The translations under genes and the position numbers were made by a program. Of a DNA stretch of 64,000 bases, positions 53,548-62,587 are shown piece by piece. How positions within the stretch are numbered: the first letter of the stretch is position 1; each line of letters opens with the position of its first letter. Under the pieces are notes generated by a model, which was not told the DNA's origin, made no database searches, and was given only the letters and a program-made list of their open reading frames with translations. Location of the stretch: contig NZ_CP045302.1 in assembly GCF_009363155.1 (NCBI RefSeq), forward strand, positions 2,080,001-2,144,000. Direction: 5' to 3'. This DNA comes from Azotobacter salinestris. GTDB taxonomy: Bacteria > Pseudomonadota > Gammaproteobacteria > Pseudomonadales > Pseudomonadaceae.

Positions 53548-54558
53548 ATGAACCTGCGTGTCCCCACCCTGCGCCGTGACGACGATTGCGACGAACTGGC
53601 CGCCCTCTGCAAGGCGGGCGGCGATGCGCTGCGCCTCAAGGTGCTGCGTGTGCTGGCCAGCGATTCCTTCGGCGTGCTGGAGCTGGCGCAGATCTTCGCC
53701 ATCGGCCAGTCGGGCATCAGCCACCACCTCAAGGTGCTGGCCCAGGCCGGGCTGGTGGCGACGCGGCGCGAGGGCAACGCGATCTTCTACCGCCGCGCCC
53801 TGCCGGCCGCCGCCGGCTTCGGCGGCATGCTGCGCACGGCGCTGCTGGCGGAGGTCGACGCCCTGGAGCTGGAGGACGCCATCCGCGCGCGGATCGGCGA
53901 AGTGCATGCCCAGCGCGCCGCGGTCAGCCGCGACTTCTTCAGCCGCATGGCGGACAAGTTCCAGGCGCAGCAGGACCTGATCGCCGGCCTGCCGCAGTAC
54001 CGCGACAGCCTGCTGGTCCTGCTCGATGCGCTGGGCTTCGCCGGCTCGGCCTGCGCGCTGGAAGTCGGCCCCGGCGACGGCGCCCTGCTGCCCGAGCTGG
54101 CGCGACGCTTCGCGAAGGTGACGGCCCTGGACAACAGCCCGGCGATGCTCGAGGTGGCGCGCCAGCGCTGCGCCCAGGAGCAACTGGAGAACGTCGAACT
54201 GAAGCTCGCCGACGCGCTGCAGGACGCAGAGGACAGCGCCGACTGCGTGGTGCTGAACATGGTGCTGCATCACTTCGCCGCACCGGCCGAGGCGCTGAAG
54301 CGGCTGGCCGGGCGGGTCAGGGCGGGCGGCAGCCTGCTGCTGACCGAGCTGTGCCGCCACGACCAGGCCTGGGCCCGCGAGGCCTGCGGCGACCTCTGGC
54401 TCGGCTTCGATCAGGACGAGTTGGCGCGCTGGGCCGCGGAGGCCGGCCTGGAACCCGGCGAAAGCCTGTACATCGGTCTGCGCAACGGCTTCCAGATCCA
54501 GATACGGCACTTCGCCAGGACACCGCCGGGCGCCTTCGAACGACAGTGCCCCCCTTGA
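53548..54558 (+). CDS. ArsR-type regulator fused to SAM methyltransferase domain
   Basis: 336 residues: an N-terminal winged helix of the ArsR/SmtB type (LRLKVLRVLASDSFGVLELA, with GQSGISHHLKVLAQAGLV at about 53-70) and a C-terminal class I methyltransferase fold with motif I LEVGPGDG (171-178) and a later VVLNMVLHHF. No CxC metal site of arsenic sensors is seen. Fusions of this kind sit beside metK and are thought to sense S-adenosylmethionine or S-adenosylhomocysteine and repress methionine-cycle genes (SahR-like). It precedes metK by 60 bases on the same strand. Confidence 0.9.
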   Translation: MNLRVPTLRRDDDCDELAALCKAGGDALRLKVLRVLASDSFGVLELAQIFAIGQSGISHHLKVLAQAGLVATRREGNAIFYRRALPAAAGFGGMLRTALLAEVDALELEDAIRARIGEVHAQRAAVSRDFFSRMADKFQAQQDLIAGLPQYRDSLLVLLDALGFAGSACALEVGPGDGALLPELARRFAKVTALDNSPAMLEVARQRCAQEQLENVELKLADALQDAEDSADCVVLNMVLHHFAAPAEALKRLAGRVRAGGSLLLTELCRHDQAWAREACGDLWLGFDQDELARWAAEAGLEPGESLYIGLRNGFQIQIRHFARTPPGAFERQCPP

Positions 54559-54618
54559 ACATTGGATGACACGGCCGCGAGGCCGACTCAGCCACCGGTA
54601 AACAACAGGAACCGATAG

Positions 54619-55809
54619 ATGAGCGAATACTCCCTTTTCACCTCCGAGTCCGTGTCCGAAGGGCATCCGGACAAGATCGCCGACCAGATCTCCGATGCGG
54701 TGCTGGACGCCATCATTGCCGAAGACAAGCACGCCCGGGTGGCCTGCGAGACCATGGTGAAGACCGGGGTCGCCATCGTTGCCGGCGAGATCACCACCAG
54801 CGCCTGGATCGACCTGGAAGAGCTGGTGCGCAAGGTCATCGTCGACATCGGCTACGACAGTTCCGACGTCGGCTATGACGGCCATACCTGCGGCATCATC
54901 AACATCATCGGCAAGCAGTCGGTGGACATCAACCAGGGCGTCGACCGCGCCAAGCCCGAAGACCAGGGCGCGGGCGACCAGGGCCTGATGTTCGGCTACG
55001 CCAGCAACGAGACCGACGTGCTGATGCCGGCGCCGATCTGCTTCTCCCACCGCCTGGTCGAGCGCCAGGCCGAGGCGCGCAAATCCGGCCTGCTGCCGTG
55101 GCTGCGCCCGGACGCCAAGAGCCAGGTCACCTGCCGCTACGAGAACGGCAAGGTGGTCGGCATCGACGCGGTGGTGCTGTCCACCCAGCACAACCCGGAG
55201 ATCACCCAGGCCGACCTGCAGGAAGCGGTGATGGAGCTGATCATCAAGCACACCCTGCCGGCCGAGCTGCTGCACAAGGACACCCAGTTCCACATCAACC
55301 CGACCGGCAAGTTCGTCATCGGCGGCCCGGTGGGCGACTGCGGCCTGACCGGACGCAAGATCATCGTCGACTCCTACGGCGGCATGGCCCGTCACGGCGG
55401 CGGCGCCTTCTCCGGCAAGGACCCGTCCAAGGTCGACCGCTCGGCCGCCTACGCCGGCCGCTACGTGGCCAAGAACATCGTCGCCGCCGGCCTGGCCGAG
55501 CGCTGCGAGATCCAGGTGTCCTACGCCATCGGCGTGGCCCAGCCGACCTCCATTTCCATCAACACCTTCGGCACCGGCAAGATCGGCGACGACAAGATCG
55601 TCCAACTGGTCCGCGAGCATTTCGACCTGCGCCCCTACGCGATCACCCGCATGCTCGACCTGCTGCACCCGATGTACCGGCCGACCGCGGCCTACGGTCA
55701 CTTCGGCCGCACGCCGCTCGAGATGACCGTCGGCAACGACAGCTTCACCGCCTTCACCTGGGAGCGCACCGACAAGGCCGAGGCGCTGCGCGCTGCTGCC
55801 GGCCTGTGA
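54619..55809 (+). CDS. metK: S-adenosylmethionine synthetase
   Basis: 396 residues, full length. Hallmarks [17 protein letters not shown] near the start, [10 protein letters not shown] with the ATP-binding loop and [16 protein letters not shown] (phosphate loop) are intact. It makes S-adenosylmethionine from methionine and ATP. Clustered with an ArsR-methyltransferase regulator, which implies SAM-dependent control of its own synthesis. A hairpin follows its stop. Confidence 0.97.
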   Translation: MSEYSLFTSESVSEGHPDKIADQISDAVLDAIIAEDKHARVACETMVKTGVAIVAGEITTSAWIDLEELVRKVIVDIGYDSSDVGYDGHTCGIINIIGKQSVDINQGVDRAKPEDQGAGDQGLMFGYASNETDVLMPAPICFSHRLVERQAEARKSGLLPWLRPDAKSQVTCRYENGKVVGIDAVVLSTQHNPEITQADLQEAVMELIIKHTLPAELLHKDTQFHINPTGKFVIGGPVGDCGLTGRKIIVDSYGGMARHGGGAFSGKDPSKVDRSAAYAGRYVAKNIVAAGLAERCEIQVSYAIGVAQPTSISINTFGTGKIGDDKIVQLVREHFDLRPYAITRMLDLLHPMYRPTAAYGHFGRTPLEMTVGNDSFTAFTWERTDKAEALRAAAGL

Positions 55810-55814
55810 GGTCC

Positions 55815-55850
55815 CGACGACCGTCGTCACAGTGGCGGCGGTCGTCGTCT
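55815..55850 (+). terminator. metK terminator
   Basis: CGACGACCG (55815-55823) pairs with CGGTCGTCG (55839-55847), loop of 15 bases with inner partial pairing, followed by TCTTCC. It is just after metK and is a probable factor-independent terminator despite a short T-run. Confidence 0.65.
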
Positions 55851-56120
55851 TCCCCCTCTGCAGCCGAGGACTACAATCGGCTAAGATCGCCCGTCGATGC
55901 TTCCTCCCCAGGCCGCCGCGCACGCCAAGCGACGAACGTCCTGCGGTGATCGTGACTCGATCGTTGACGATCGCGTCAACATGGACATCCCAAATTCCGC
56001 TTCGGCGTGCCCGATCCGACAGGTCCGGACCCCGGACCGCAGCGCGGATCGGCAATCTGGCAGTGACCGGCCCCCAATTCCGGAGCCTGCAATTCTCTTG
56101 CGTGAGGAGTTTTTCGAGCT
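55851..56120 (+). other. fabY upstream leader
   Basis: This gap (about 270 bp, 311 with the terminator) before fabY has no credible gene. It holds the palindrome described at 55963-55980, a possible -10 TACAAT at 55872-55877 with no convincing -35, and a GGAG site just before the fabY ATG. I see nothing else in it. Confidence 0.5.
55963..55980. promoter_or_regulatory. Palindrome upstream of fabY
   Basis: GTTGACG, centre ATCG, CGTCAAC is a perfect 18-bp palindrome 140 bases upstream of fabY. A fatty-acid-responsive repressor is a reasonable guess for a binder, but the site matches no operator I can name. Confidence 0.4.
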
Positions 56121-58019
56121 ATGTCTCGCTTACCTGTCATCGTTGGTTTTGGTGGTTACAACTCAGCCGGTCGCAGCTCCTTCCACCACGGTTTCCGTCG
56201 CACCGTCATCGAGTCCCTCGACCCCCAGACCCGCCAGGAAACCCTTGCCGGCCTGGCCGTGATGATGAAGCTGGTGAGCGTGGTCGACGGCGAATACCGC
56301 GACAGCGATGGCTCTCCCCTCACCCCGGCGGAGATCGAGCGCCGCCACGGCGAACAGATCCTCGCCTCCACCCTGATCAGGCGCATCGAGCGGCACTACT
56401 TCGACGTCGACGCCGCCCACTGGCAGAAGAGCCTGACGCTGTCCGGCGAAGGTGAGCCGCTGCACTTCACCACCAGCGCCAAGCAGTTGCCGGAGCCGCT
56501 GCCGGCCAACTGGAGCGTCGAGCCCCTTGAAGACCATCAGGTACGGGTGACCATTCAGGGCAGTTGCGAATTCAAGGTCGACAGCTACCGCGAACTGCCG
56601 GTGAAGTCCGCCGGCCAGTTGCCCACCGGCTTCGAGCCGGGAGAGCTCTACAATTCGCGCTTCCACCCGCGCGGCCTGCAGCTGTCGGTGGTGGCCGCCA
56701 CCGACGCCCTGCGCTCCACCGGCATCGACTGGCAGACCATCCTCGACCACGTGCAACCCGACGAGGTGGCGGTGTTCTCCGGCAGCATCATGAGCCAGCT
56801 CGACGAGAACGGCTACGGCGGCCTGCTGCAGTCGCGCCTGAAGGGTCACCGGGTTTCCGCCAAGCAGCTGCCGCTGGGCTTCAACAGCATGCCGACCGAC
56901 TTCATCAACGCCTACGTGCTGGGCAGCGTCGGCAGCACCGGCAGCATCACCGGCGCCTGCGCCACCTTCCTCTACAACCTGCAGAAGGGCATCGACGTCA
57001 TCACCACCGGCCAGGCGCGGGTGGTCATCGTCGGCAACGCCGAGGCGCCGATCACCCCCGAGATCGTCGAGGGCTATGCGGCCATGGGCGCCCTCGCCAC
57101 CGAGGAAGGCCTGCGCCACATCGAAGGCCGCGACGAGGTGGATTTCCGCCGCGCCAGCCGGCCCTTCGGTGCCAACTGCGGGTTCACGCTGGCCGAGGCG
57201 GCGCAGTACGTGGTGCTGATGGACGATGCCCTGGCCCTGGAACTGGGTGCCGATATCCACGGCTCGATATCGGACGTGTTCATCAACGCCGACGGCTTCA
57301 AGAAGTCCATCTCCGCCCCCGGCCCGGGCAACTATCTGACCGTGGCCAAGGCGGTGGCCAGCGCCATGCAGCTGGTCGGCGAGGACGGCGTGCGCCAGCG
57401 CAGCTTCGTCCATGCCCACGGCTCCAGCACGCCGGCCAACCGCGTCACCGAGTCCGAGCTGCTCGACCGCGTCGCCGAGTCCTTCGGCATCGCCGACTGG
57501 CCGGTCGCCGCGGTCAAGGCCTATGTCGGCCATTCCCTGGCCACCGCCAGCGGCGACCAGCTGATCTCCGCCCTCGGCACCTTCAAGTACGGCCTGCTGC
57601 CGGGCATCAAGACCGTCGACCGCTTCGCCGACGACATCCACGACAAGCACCTGCACCTGTCCACCCGCGACGTGCCACGCGACGATCTGGACGTCTGCTT
57701 CATCAACTCCAAGGGCTTCGGCGGCAACAACGCCACCGGCGTGCTGCTGTCGCCGCGGGTCACCGAGAAGATGCTGCGCAAGCGCCACGGCGAGGCCGCC
57801 TTCGCCGACTACTGCGCACGCCGGGAAGCCACCCGCGAGGCCGCCCGCCGCTACGACGAGCAGGTCCTGAAGGGACGCTTCGACATCCTCTACAACTTCG
57901 GCCAGGACATGATCGACGATCACGCCATCGAACTGAGCGAGGAAGGGATCAAGGTGCCCGGCTTCAGACAGGCGATCCGCTTCAGGAAGGACGAGCGTTT
58001 CAGCGACATGCTCGACTGA
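56121..58019 (+). CDS. fabY: Beta-ketoacyl-ACP synthase FabY-type
   Basis: 632 residues, far longer than FabB/FabF, with the thiolase-fold catalytic set: Cys280 in SITGACATF, His433 in HAHGSSTP and His471 in KAYVGHSLATASG. The first 190 residues are a FabY-specific region. In P. aeruginosa FabY condenses acetyl-CoA with malonyl-ACP to start fatty-acid synthesis, replacing FabH. It stands alone, with a GAGGAG site before the ATG, and converges on cysQ with a 41-bp gap. Confidence 0.94.
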   Translation: MSRLPVIVGFGGYNSAGRSSFHHGFRRTVIESLDPQTRQETLAGLAVMMKLVSVVDGEYRDSDGSPLTPAEIERRHGEQILASTLIRRIERHYFDVDAAHWQKSLTLSGEGEPLHFTTSAKQLPEPLPANWSVEPLEDHQVRVTIQGSCEFKVDSYRELPVKSAGQLPTGFEPGELYNSRFHPRGLQLSVVAATDALRSTGIDWQTILDHVQPDEVAVFSGSIMSQLDENGYGGLLQSRLKGHRVSAKQLPLGFNSMPTDFINAYVLGSVGSTGSITGACATFLYNLQKGIDVITTGQARVVIVGNAEAPITPEIVEGYAAMGALATEEGLRHIEGRDEVDFRRASRPFGANCGFTLAEAAQYVVLMDDALALELGADIHGSISDVFINADGFKKSISAPGPGNYLTVAKAVASAMQLVGEDGVRQRSFVHAHGSSTPANRVTESELLDRVAESFGIADWPVAAVKAYVGHSLATASGDQLISALGTFKYGLLPGIKTVDRFADDIHDKHLHLSTRDVPRDDLDVCFINSKGFGGNNATGVLLSPRVTEKMLRKRHGEAAFADYCARREATREAARRYDEQVLKGRFDILYNFGQDMIDDHAIELSEEGIKVPGFRQAIRFRKDERFSDMLD

Positions 58020-58060
58020 GCCTGCCTCGCCCGGCGGGGCCGCGCCCCCGCCCTCCCCCC

Positions 58061-58882
58061 TCACTCCAGCGTCCGCGCCAGCTCGAGCAGCCCGCCGCGC
58101 CACTCCGCCGCCCGCGGCAGGGCCAGGAACGACGGGTTGAGATAGTCGGCGCGCGCCGCATAGTCCAGCCTCCGGCCCTGCAGATCCAGCACCTCGCCGC
58201 CGGCGCCCTCGAGTACGCCCTGGGCGGCGGCGGTGTCCCACTGCGACGTCGGCGCCAGGCGCGGATAGAAGTCGGCACGCCCCTCGGCAAGCAGGCAGAA
58301 CTTCAGCGAACTGCCGACACTGGTCAGCTGCAGGTTGCCGAAGCGCGTACCGAGCCCCTGCAGCAGACGCTCCTGGGCCGGGCTGCTGTGCCGCCGGCTG
58401 GCGACCACGGTGAAGGCCTCGCCCGGCGCATTGCGCACGCCGATCGGCTGCTCCATGCCCGGCGCCTCGCTGCGCCAGGCGCCGAGCCCGGCACCGCCGA
58501 AATAGCAGCAGCCGGTCGCCGGCACGCCGACCACGCCGAGCTGCACCCGGCCTTCCTCGATCAGCGCGATATTGACGGTGAATTCCTCGCTGCCGGCGAT
58601 GAACTCCTTGGTGCCGTCCAGCGGATCGACCAGCCACCAGCGCCGCCAGCCGGCGCGCTCGGCCAGGGGGATCGCGCACCCCTCCTCGGAGAGCACCGGA
58701 ATCGTCGGCGCGAGCGCCTGCAGCCCGGCACAGAGGGCACGGTGCGCGGCCAGGTCGGCGGCGGTCACCGGCGAGGCGTCGTCCTTCTCCTGAACTTCGA
58801 TATCCATGCGCCAGTACGACAGGATGGCGGCACCGGCCTGGCGCACCAGATCGATCAACGGGGCGAAGGGAACGGCGCTCAC
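58061..58882 (-). CDS. cysQ: 3'(2'),5'-bisphosphate nucleotidase
   Basis: 273 residues, inositol-monophosphatase superfamily. Metal-binding LSEEG (Glu residues), WLVDPLDGTKEF and WDTAAAQGVLEGAGG are the CysQ signatures. It removes the 3'-phosphate of PAP/PAPS, preventing inhibition of sulfate assimilation. Its ATG overlaps the nudE stop by 4 bases, and the pair nudE-cysQ with divergent yrfG is a conserved Pseudomonas arrangement. Confidence 0.95.
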   Translation of the reverse strand: MSAVPFAPLIDLVRQAGAAILSYWRMDIEVQEKDDASPVTAADLAAHRALCAGLQALAPTIPVLSEEGCAIPLAERAGWRRWWLVDPLDGTKEFIAGSEEFTVNIALIEEGRVQLGVVGVPATGCCYFGGAGLGAWRSEAPGMEQPIGVRNAPGEAFTVVASRRHSSPAQERLLQGLGTRFGNLQLTSVGSSLKFCLLAEGRADFYPRLAPTSQWDTAAAQGVLEGAGGEVLDLQGRRLDYAARADYLNPSFLALPRAAEWRGGLLELARTLE

Positions 58883-59445
58883 AGGACCAGGGCTCCGCGC
58901 TGGACCAGCAGATCGCGCGCCAGATAGAGCGCGGCCAGGGCCCGACCCTCGCTGAACTGCGCGTGCCGCACCAGGCCGGACAGCTCGCGCAGGTTGACCC
59001 GCTCGACCCGCATCGGCTCCGGCTCGTCGCCCGGCAGGCGCTTGGGATAAAGGTCGCGGGCCAGCACCACCTGGATCTTCTGGGTCATGTAGCCGGGCGA
59101 CAGGGACAGCTCGGTGAGATACTCCAGCTGATGGGCACCGTAGCCGGCCTCCTCCTTCAGCTCGCGGTTGGCCGCCACCAGCACGTCCTCGCCCGGCTCG
59201 ATCAGCCCCTTGGGCAGGGACAGCTGGTAATCGTCGGTGCCGGCGCAGTACTCCTCCACCAGCAGGGCGTGCTGGTCGTCGATCAGCGCGACGATCATCA
59301 CCGCGCCGTAGCCGCTGCCGGTGCCCACCAGACGCTCATAGGTGCGCTCGACGCCGTTGGTGAAGCGCAGCTGCAACTCCTCGACGCGAAACAGGCGGCT
59401 GGTCGCGACGATCGCTCGAGCGAGTACGGTGGGTTTCTGGCGCAT
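58879..59445 (-). CDS. nudE: ADP compounds hydrolase NudE
   Basis: 188 residues. The Nudix box G80-x5-E86-x7-REL-x-EE-x-G is complete (GLIEPGEDVLVAANRELKEE). NudE hydrolyses ADP-ribose, NADH and diadenosine polyphosphates to nucleoside monophosphates. ATG at 59445 (MRQKPTVLARAI) is favoured because GAGGA sits six bases upstream; the in-frame ATG at 59451 is too close to that site. Coupled to cysQ. Confidence 0.92.
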   Translation of the reverse strand: MRQKPTVLARAIVATSRLFRVEELQLRFTNGVERTYERLVGTGSGYGAVMIVALIDDQHALLVEEYCAGTDDYQLSLPKGLIEPGEDVLVAANRELKEEAGYGAHQLEYLTELSLSPGYMTQKIQVVLARDLYPKRLPGDEPEPMRVERVNLRELSGLVRHAQFSEGRALAALYLARDLLVQRGALVL

Positions 59446-59603
59446 AGTCATTCCTCGACTGGGTGGGAGGCTCGATTGGCATTCTTCTGGAGCCCTGTGG
59501 CTGGTTATCATACCCCGGCTTGCAGCGCGGCTCGCCCTTGGCCGATGGCGCGCAGATCCTTCGCATGCCACGCTTCCCGAAGCCTTCACCGACAAGAGCC
59601 GCC

Positions 59604-60269
59604 ATGTCCCCGCCACCCTGGAGCGAAATCGATACCGTCCTGCTCGACATGGACGGCACCCTGCTCGATCTGCATTTCGACAACCATTTCTGGCTGGAAC
59701 ACCTGCCGCAGCGCTATGCCGAGCAGCACGGCATCAGCCGCACGATGGCCGAAGCGGAACTGCTGCCGCTGTTCCGCGAACATGCCGGCCGGCTGACCTG
59801 GTACTGCCTGGATTTCTGGAGCGCCGAGCTGAAGCTGTCGGTCGTCGAATTAAAGCGCGAGGTCGCCCACCTGATTGCCCTGCGCCCGGGCGCCGACCGC
59901 TTCCTGACGGCCCTGCGTGAGGCGGGCAAGCGCGTCGCGCTGATCACCAACGCGCACCGCGACTCGCTGTCGCTGAAACTGGAGCGGGTCGAGCTGGCGC
60001 CCTGGTTCGACCGCCTGATCAGCTCCCACGACTACGGCTTTCCCAAGGAGGACCAGCAGTTCTGGTTCGCCCTGCAGCAGGACTTCGGCTTCGCGCCGGC
60101 ACGCACGCTGTTCATCGACGACAGCCTGCCGGTCCTGCGCAGTGCCCGGCGCTACGGCATCGCCCACCTGCTGGCCGTGCGCCAGCCGGACAGCCGCCAG
60201 GAGCCGAAGGACACCGAGGAGTTCGCCGCCGTGGAGAGCTATCCGGCCTTGTGCGAAGGGCTCTGCTGA
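59604..60269 (+). CDS. yrfG: HAD-family GMP/IMP nucleotidase YrfG
   Basis: 221 residues of the haloacid dehalogenase superfamily. Motif I LDMDGTLLD (Asp15, Asp17), motif II ALITNAHRD, motif III lysine in FPKEDQQFW and motif IV LFIDDSLPV are present, with the small helical cap. E. coli YrfG dephosphorylates GMP and IMP. Divergent from nudE (158 bp apart), the standard gene order. Start at 59604 follows AGAGCCGCC, a weak site; the longer frame is not family-like. Confidence 0.9.
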   Translation: MSPPPWSEIDTVLLDMDGTLLDLHFDNHFWLEHLPQRYAEQHGISRTMAEAELLPLFREHAGRLTWYCLDFWSAELKLSVVELKREVAHLIALRPGADRFLTALREAGKRVALITNAHRDSLSLKLERVELAPWFDRLISSHDYGFPKEDQQFWFALQQDFGFAPARTLFIDDSLPVLRSARRYGIAHLLAVRQPDSRQEPKDTEEFAAVESYPALCEGLC

Positions 60270-60499
60270 AGAGCCTGGGCAGCACAGGGAGGGAGGCGCG
60301 CCCCCGGGCACCGGCTCGAGAAGGGGACGAAGAAGGATGCCCCAGAATTGGGTTGACCGCTTCGCTTTGAGAAAGTTCCTTTTAAAAAACAGCAAGTTAC
60401 AAAGGAATAAAAAAACCTGCAGATCGGCAGAAAATGCTTGCAAGCGGCTTTTACGGCGGCGAGGATCGCCTCGTCATCTCCACTGAGGTACCCCTCGTC

Positions 60500-60967
60500 A
60501 TGAAGTACGCATCCATAGTTCTGCTCTCCTTCGGCCTGGCCAGCGGCGCGGCATTCGCTGGCGGCAACACCGAGGCAGCTGTCGGCGGCGCACTGGGCGG
60601 CACACTGGGTTCGGTCGTCGGCGGCGCCCTGGGCGGCTCCACCGGCGCAGTGATCGGTTCAGGGGTCGGCGGCGCAGCCGGTGCCGGCATTGGCGCCGAC
60701 CGCCGCAGCCGGACCGAAGCGGCCATCGGCGGCGGGCTTGGCGCAGCCGGCGGCAACGTCATCGGCAATTCGGTCGGCGGTCGTACCGGCGGCGTGATCG
60801 GCGCCGCACTCGGTGGCGCCGGTGGCGGCGCCCTGGGCAATGCCTACGGCGACGATGACGACGACCGCGGCGGGCGCCGCCGTGTCGAGCACCATCACCA
60901 CTACCACGACAACGGTTACCACCGCGGCCACCACAAGCACAAGCGTCGCCATCGTCACGACGACTGA
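60500..60967 (+). CDS. Secreted glycine-zipper protein with His-rich tail
   Basis: 155 residues: signal peptide (MKYASIVLLSFGLASGAAFA), then glycine-zipper repeats (GGALGGTLGSVVGGALGG and similar units every 10-15 residues, about 28-115) predicted to pack as membrane-associated helices, then an aspartate run and a tail with about 14 histidines in 25 residues. The tail could bind metal ions. Such proteins occur in outer membranes and as surface antigens; function is unknown. A/T-rich sequence upstream (60355-60440) likely holds the promoter, and a good terminator follows. Confidence 0.82.
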   Translation: MKYASIVLLSFGLASGAAFAGGNTEAAVGGALGGTLGSVVGGALGGSTGAVIGSGVGGAAGAGIGADRRSRTEAAIGGGLGAAGGNVIGNSVGGRTGGVIGAALGGAGGGALGNAYGDDDDDRGGRRRVEHHHHYHDNGYHRGHHKHKRRHRHDD

Positions 60968-60991
60968 GCCGACGAACCCCGATCCGGAAGA

Positions 60992-61017
60992 AGCCCGCCC
61001 GCCATGGCGGGCTTTTT
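60992..61017 (+). terminator. Rho-independent terminator after the glycine-zipper gene
   Basis: AGCCCGCC (60992-60999) and GGCGGGCT (61006-61013) form an 8-bp GC stem with a 6-base loop followed by TTTTT. It ends the glycine-zipper transcript and lies against the convergent cls stop. Confidence 0.88.
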
Positions 61018-61021
61018 CGTT

Positions 61022-62473
61022 TCAGAGAATCGGCGAGATCAGCCGTGCCACCCGCATGCCCAGGCGCTTCAGGCGATGCGCCCGGCGGCTCTCTTCCCGG
61101 TCCAGCTCGCGGGAACGGCCGAAATCCTCTTGCAGCATGGACTCCACCTCACCGGCGAAGACGGGGTCGATGACGAACAGGGTCAGTTCGAAATTCAGCC
61201 GGAACGAGCGGTTGTCCAGATTGGCGCTGCCCACCGCCGCGGTATCGTCGTCGATCAGCAGCACCTTCTGATGCATGAAGCCTGGCAGGTAGCGAAATAC
61301 CCGGATGCCCGCCTCGAGCGCCTCGAAGGCGTACAGACTGGAGGCGGCATAGACCACCCGGTGATCGGCCCGTGCCGGCAGCAGCAGGCGCACCTCCAGT
61401 CCGCGCAGCGCCGCCAGGCGCAGGGCGGCGAACACCGACTCGTCCGGCACGAAGTAGGGGCTGGCCAGCCAGATCCGCCGGCGCGCCGCGTTGATCGCCG
61501 CGACGAACTGCAGCGAGCCGGTTTCCTGGGGATCGGCCGGGCCGCTGCCGACCAGTTGGCAGAGCACCCCGCCGGCCGGATAGCGCTCCGGCAGCAGCAG
61601 CGGCGGCAACTGCCGGGTAGTCCAGAACCAGTCCTCGGCGAAGGACTCCTGCAGGCAGGCCAGTACAGGGCCACTCAGCTCCACCTGGGTATCGCGCCAG
61701 GGCGAGAGGCGCGGGTTGCTCCCCAGATAGTCGTCGCCGACGTTCAGCCCGCCGAGAAAGCCGCGCCGGCCGTCGACCAGCACCAGCTTGCGGTGGTTGC
61801 GGAAATTCAGCTGGAAGCGGTTGAGCAGGCCGCTGTGCGCGGAGACCGAGAAGGCATGCATCGCCACCCCGCCCTCGCGCAGGCGCTGCACGTAGCGACG
61901 CGGCAGGGCGTGGCAGCCGATGCGGTCGTAGAGGAAGAACACCTGCACGCCGCTGGCGGCCCGCTCCAGCAGCAGACGCTGCAGATTCCGGCCGAGACGG
62001 TCGTCGCGGACGATGAAGAACTGCAGCAGGATCACCTGGCGCGCCTGGGCGATGGCCTCGAAGATTGCCGCGAAGGCATTCTCGCCGTCGATCAGCAGGC
62101 GTACCTGGTTGTTCGCCAGAGGCGGCTGGCGGCCGAGGCGCGCCAGCACCTTGAGGTTCTGGTTCTGCGCGGCCTCGCTGTCGTGGGCCGTCAGGGCCTC
62201 CTCGACCCAGGGCCGCCAGTCCAGCTCGGCCATCGCCCGGTGCATCTGCAGGTCGGCCTGGCGGCGTGCTTCGATATAGGCATCGAAACGGCTGCGACCG
62301 AACACCAGATAGGGCAGCAGGGTGAGATAGGGCATGAACAGCAGGGAGATGGCCCAGGCGATAGCCCCCTGGGCGGTGCGCACGGTGAACACCGCGTGGA
62401 TGGCCGCGGCCACCCCCAGCGCCTGAATCAGCACCAGCAGATAGCCCAAGAGCTGGAAAGCGCCTTGCTCCAT
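61022..62473 (-). CDS. cls: Cardiolipin synthase
   Basis: 483 residues: two N-terminal membrane helices and two phospholipase-D-type HKD motifs, [16 protein letters not shown] (about residue 229) and [18 protein letters not shown] (about 410). It condenses two phosphatidylglycerol molecules to cardiolipin plus glycerol at the inner membrane. Length and the [15 protein letters not shown] tail fit ClsA-type enzymes. Solitary; convergent with the glycine-zipper gene. Confidence 0.94.
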   Translation of the reverse strand: MEQGAFQLLGYLLVLIQALGVAAAIHAVFTVRTAQGAIAWAISLLFMPYLTLLPYLVFGRSRFDAYIEARRQADLQMHRAMAELDWRPWVEEALTAHDSEAAQNQNLKVLARLGRQPPLANNQVRLLIDGENAFAAIFEAIAQARQVILLQFFIVRDDRLGRNLQRLLLERAASGVQVFFLYDRIGCHALPRRYVQRLREGGVAMHAFSVSAHSGLLNRFQLNFRNHRKLVLVDGRRGFLGGLNVGDDYLGSNPRLSPWRDTQVELSGPVLACLQESFAEDWFWTTRQLPPLLLPERYPAGGVLCQLVGSGPADPQETGSLQFVAAINAARRRIWLASPYFVPDESVFAALRLAALRGLEVRLLLPARADHRVVYAASSLYAFEALEAGIRVFRYLPGFMHQKVLLIDDDTAAVGSANLDNRSFRLNFELTLFVIDPVFAGEVESMLQEDFGRSRELDREESRRAHRLKRLGMRVARLISPIL

Positions 62474-62545
62474 GCCTCACTCCTTCGAGATGCCGCCCCT
62501 GAGCATAACAGGCAGGCCTCGCGGCAGAGACGGTGGGCAGGCATG

Positions 62546-62568
62546 AAAAAGCCGCCCGGAGGCGGCTT
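62546..62568 (-). terminator. pckA terminator
   Basis: Minus strand AAGCCGCC/GGCGGCTT (62568-62561 and 62556-62549) forms an 8-bp stem with a 4-base loop followed by a run of five or more Ts. It is 19 bases after the pckA stop. Confidence 0.88.
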
Positions 62569-62587
62569 CTTCAGGAGGCACAGCGGC

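Noticed and set aside
54559-54618. SAM or SAH riboswitch before metK
   Set aside because: The gap is only 60 bases and shows none of the conserved core sequences.
53263-56055. A 930-codon open frame on the minus strand across metK and the ArsR-methyltransferase gene
   Set aside because: It is antisense to two clearly conserved genes, has biased low-complexity composition typical of GC-rich shadow frames and no recognisable domain.
56163-58679. An 838-codon open frame antisense to fabY and overlapping cysQ
   Set aside because: Shadow of fabY; composition is glycine/valine/alanine-rich and it overlaps cysQ in another frame.
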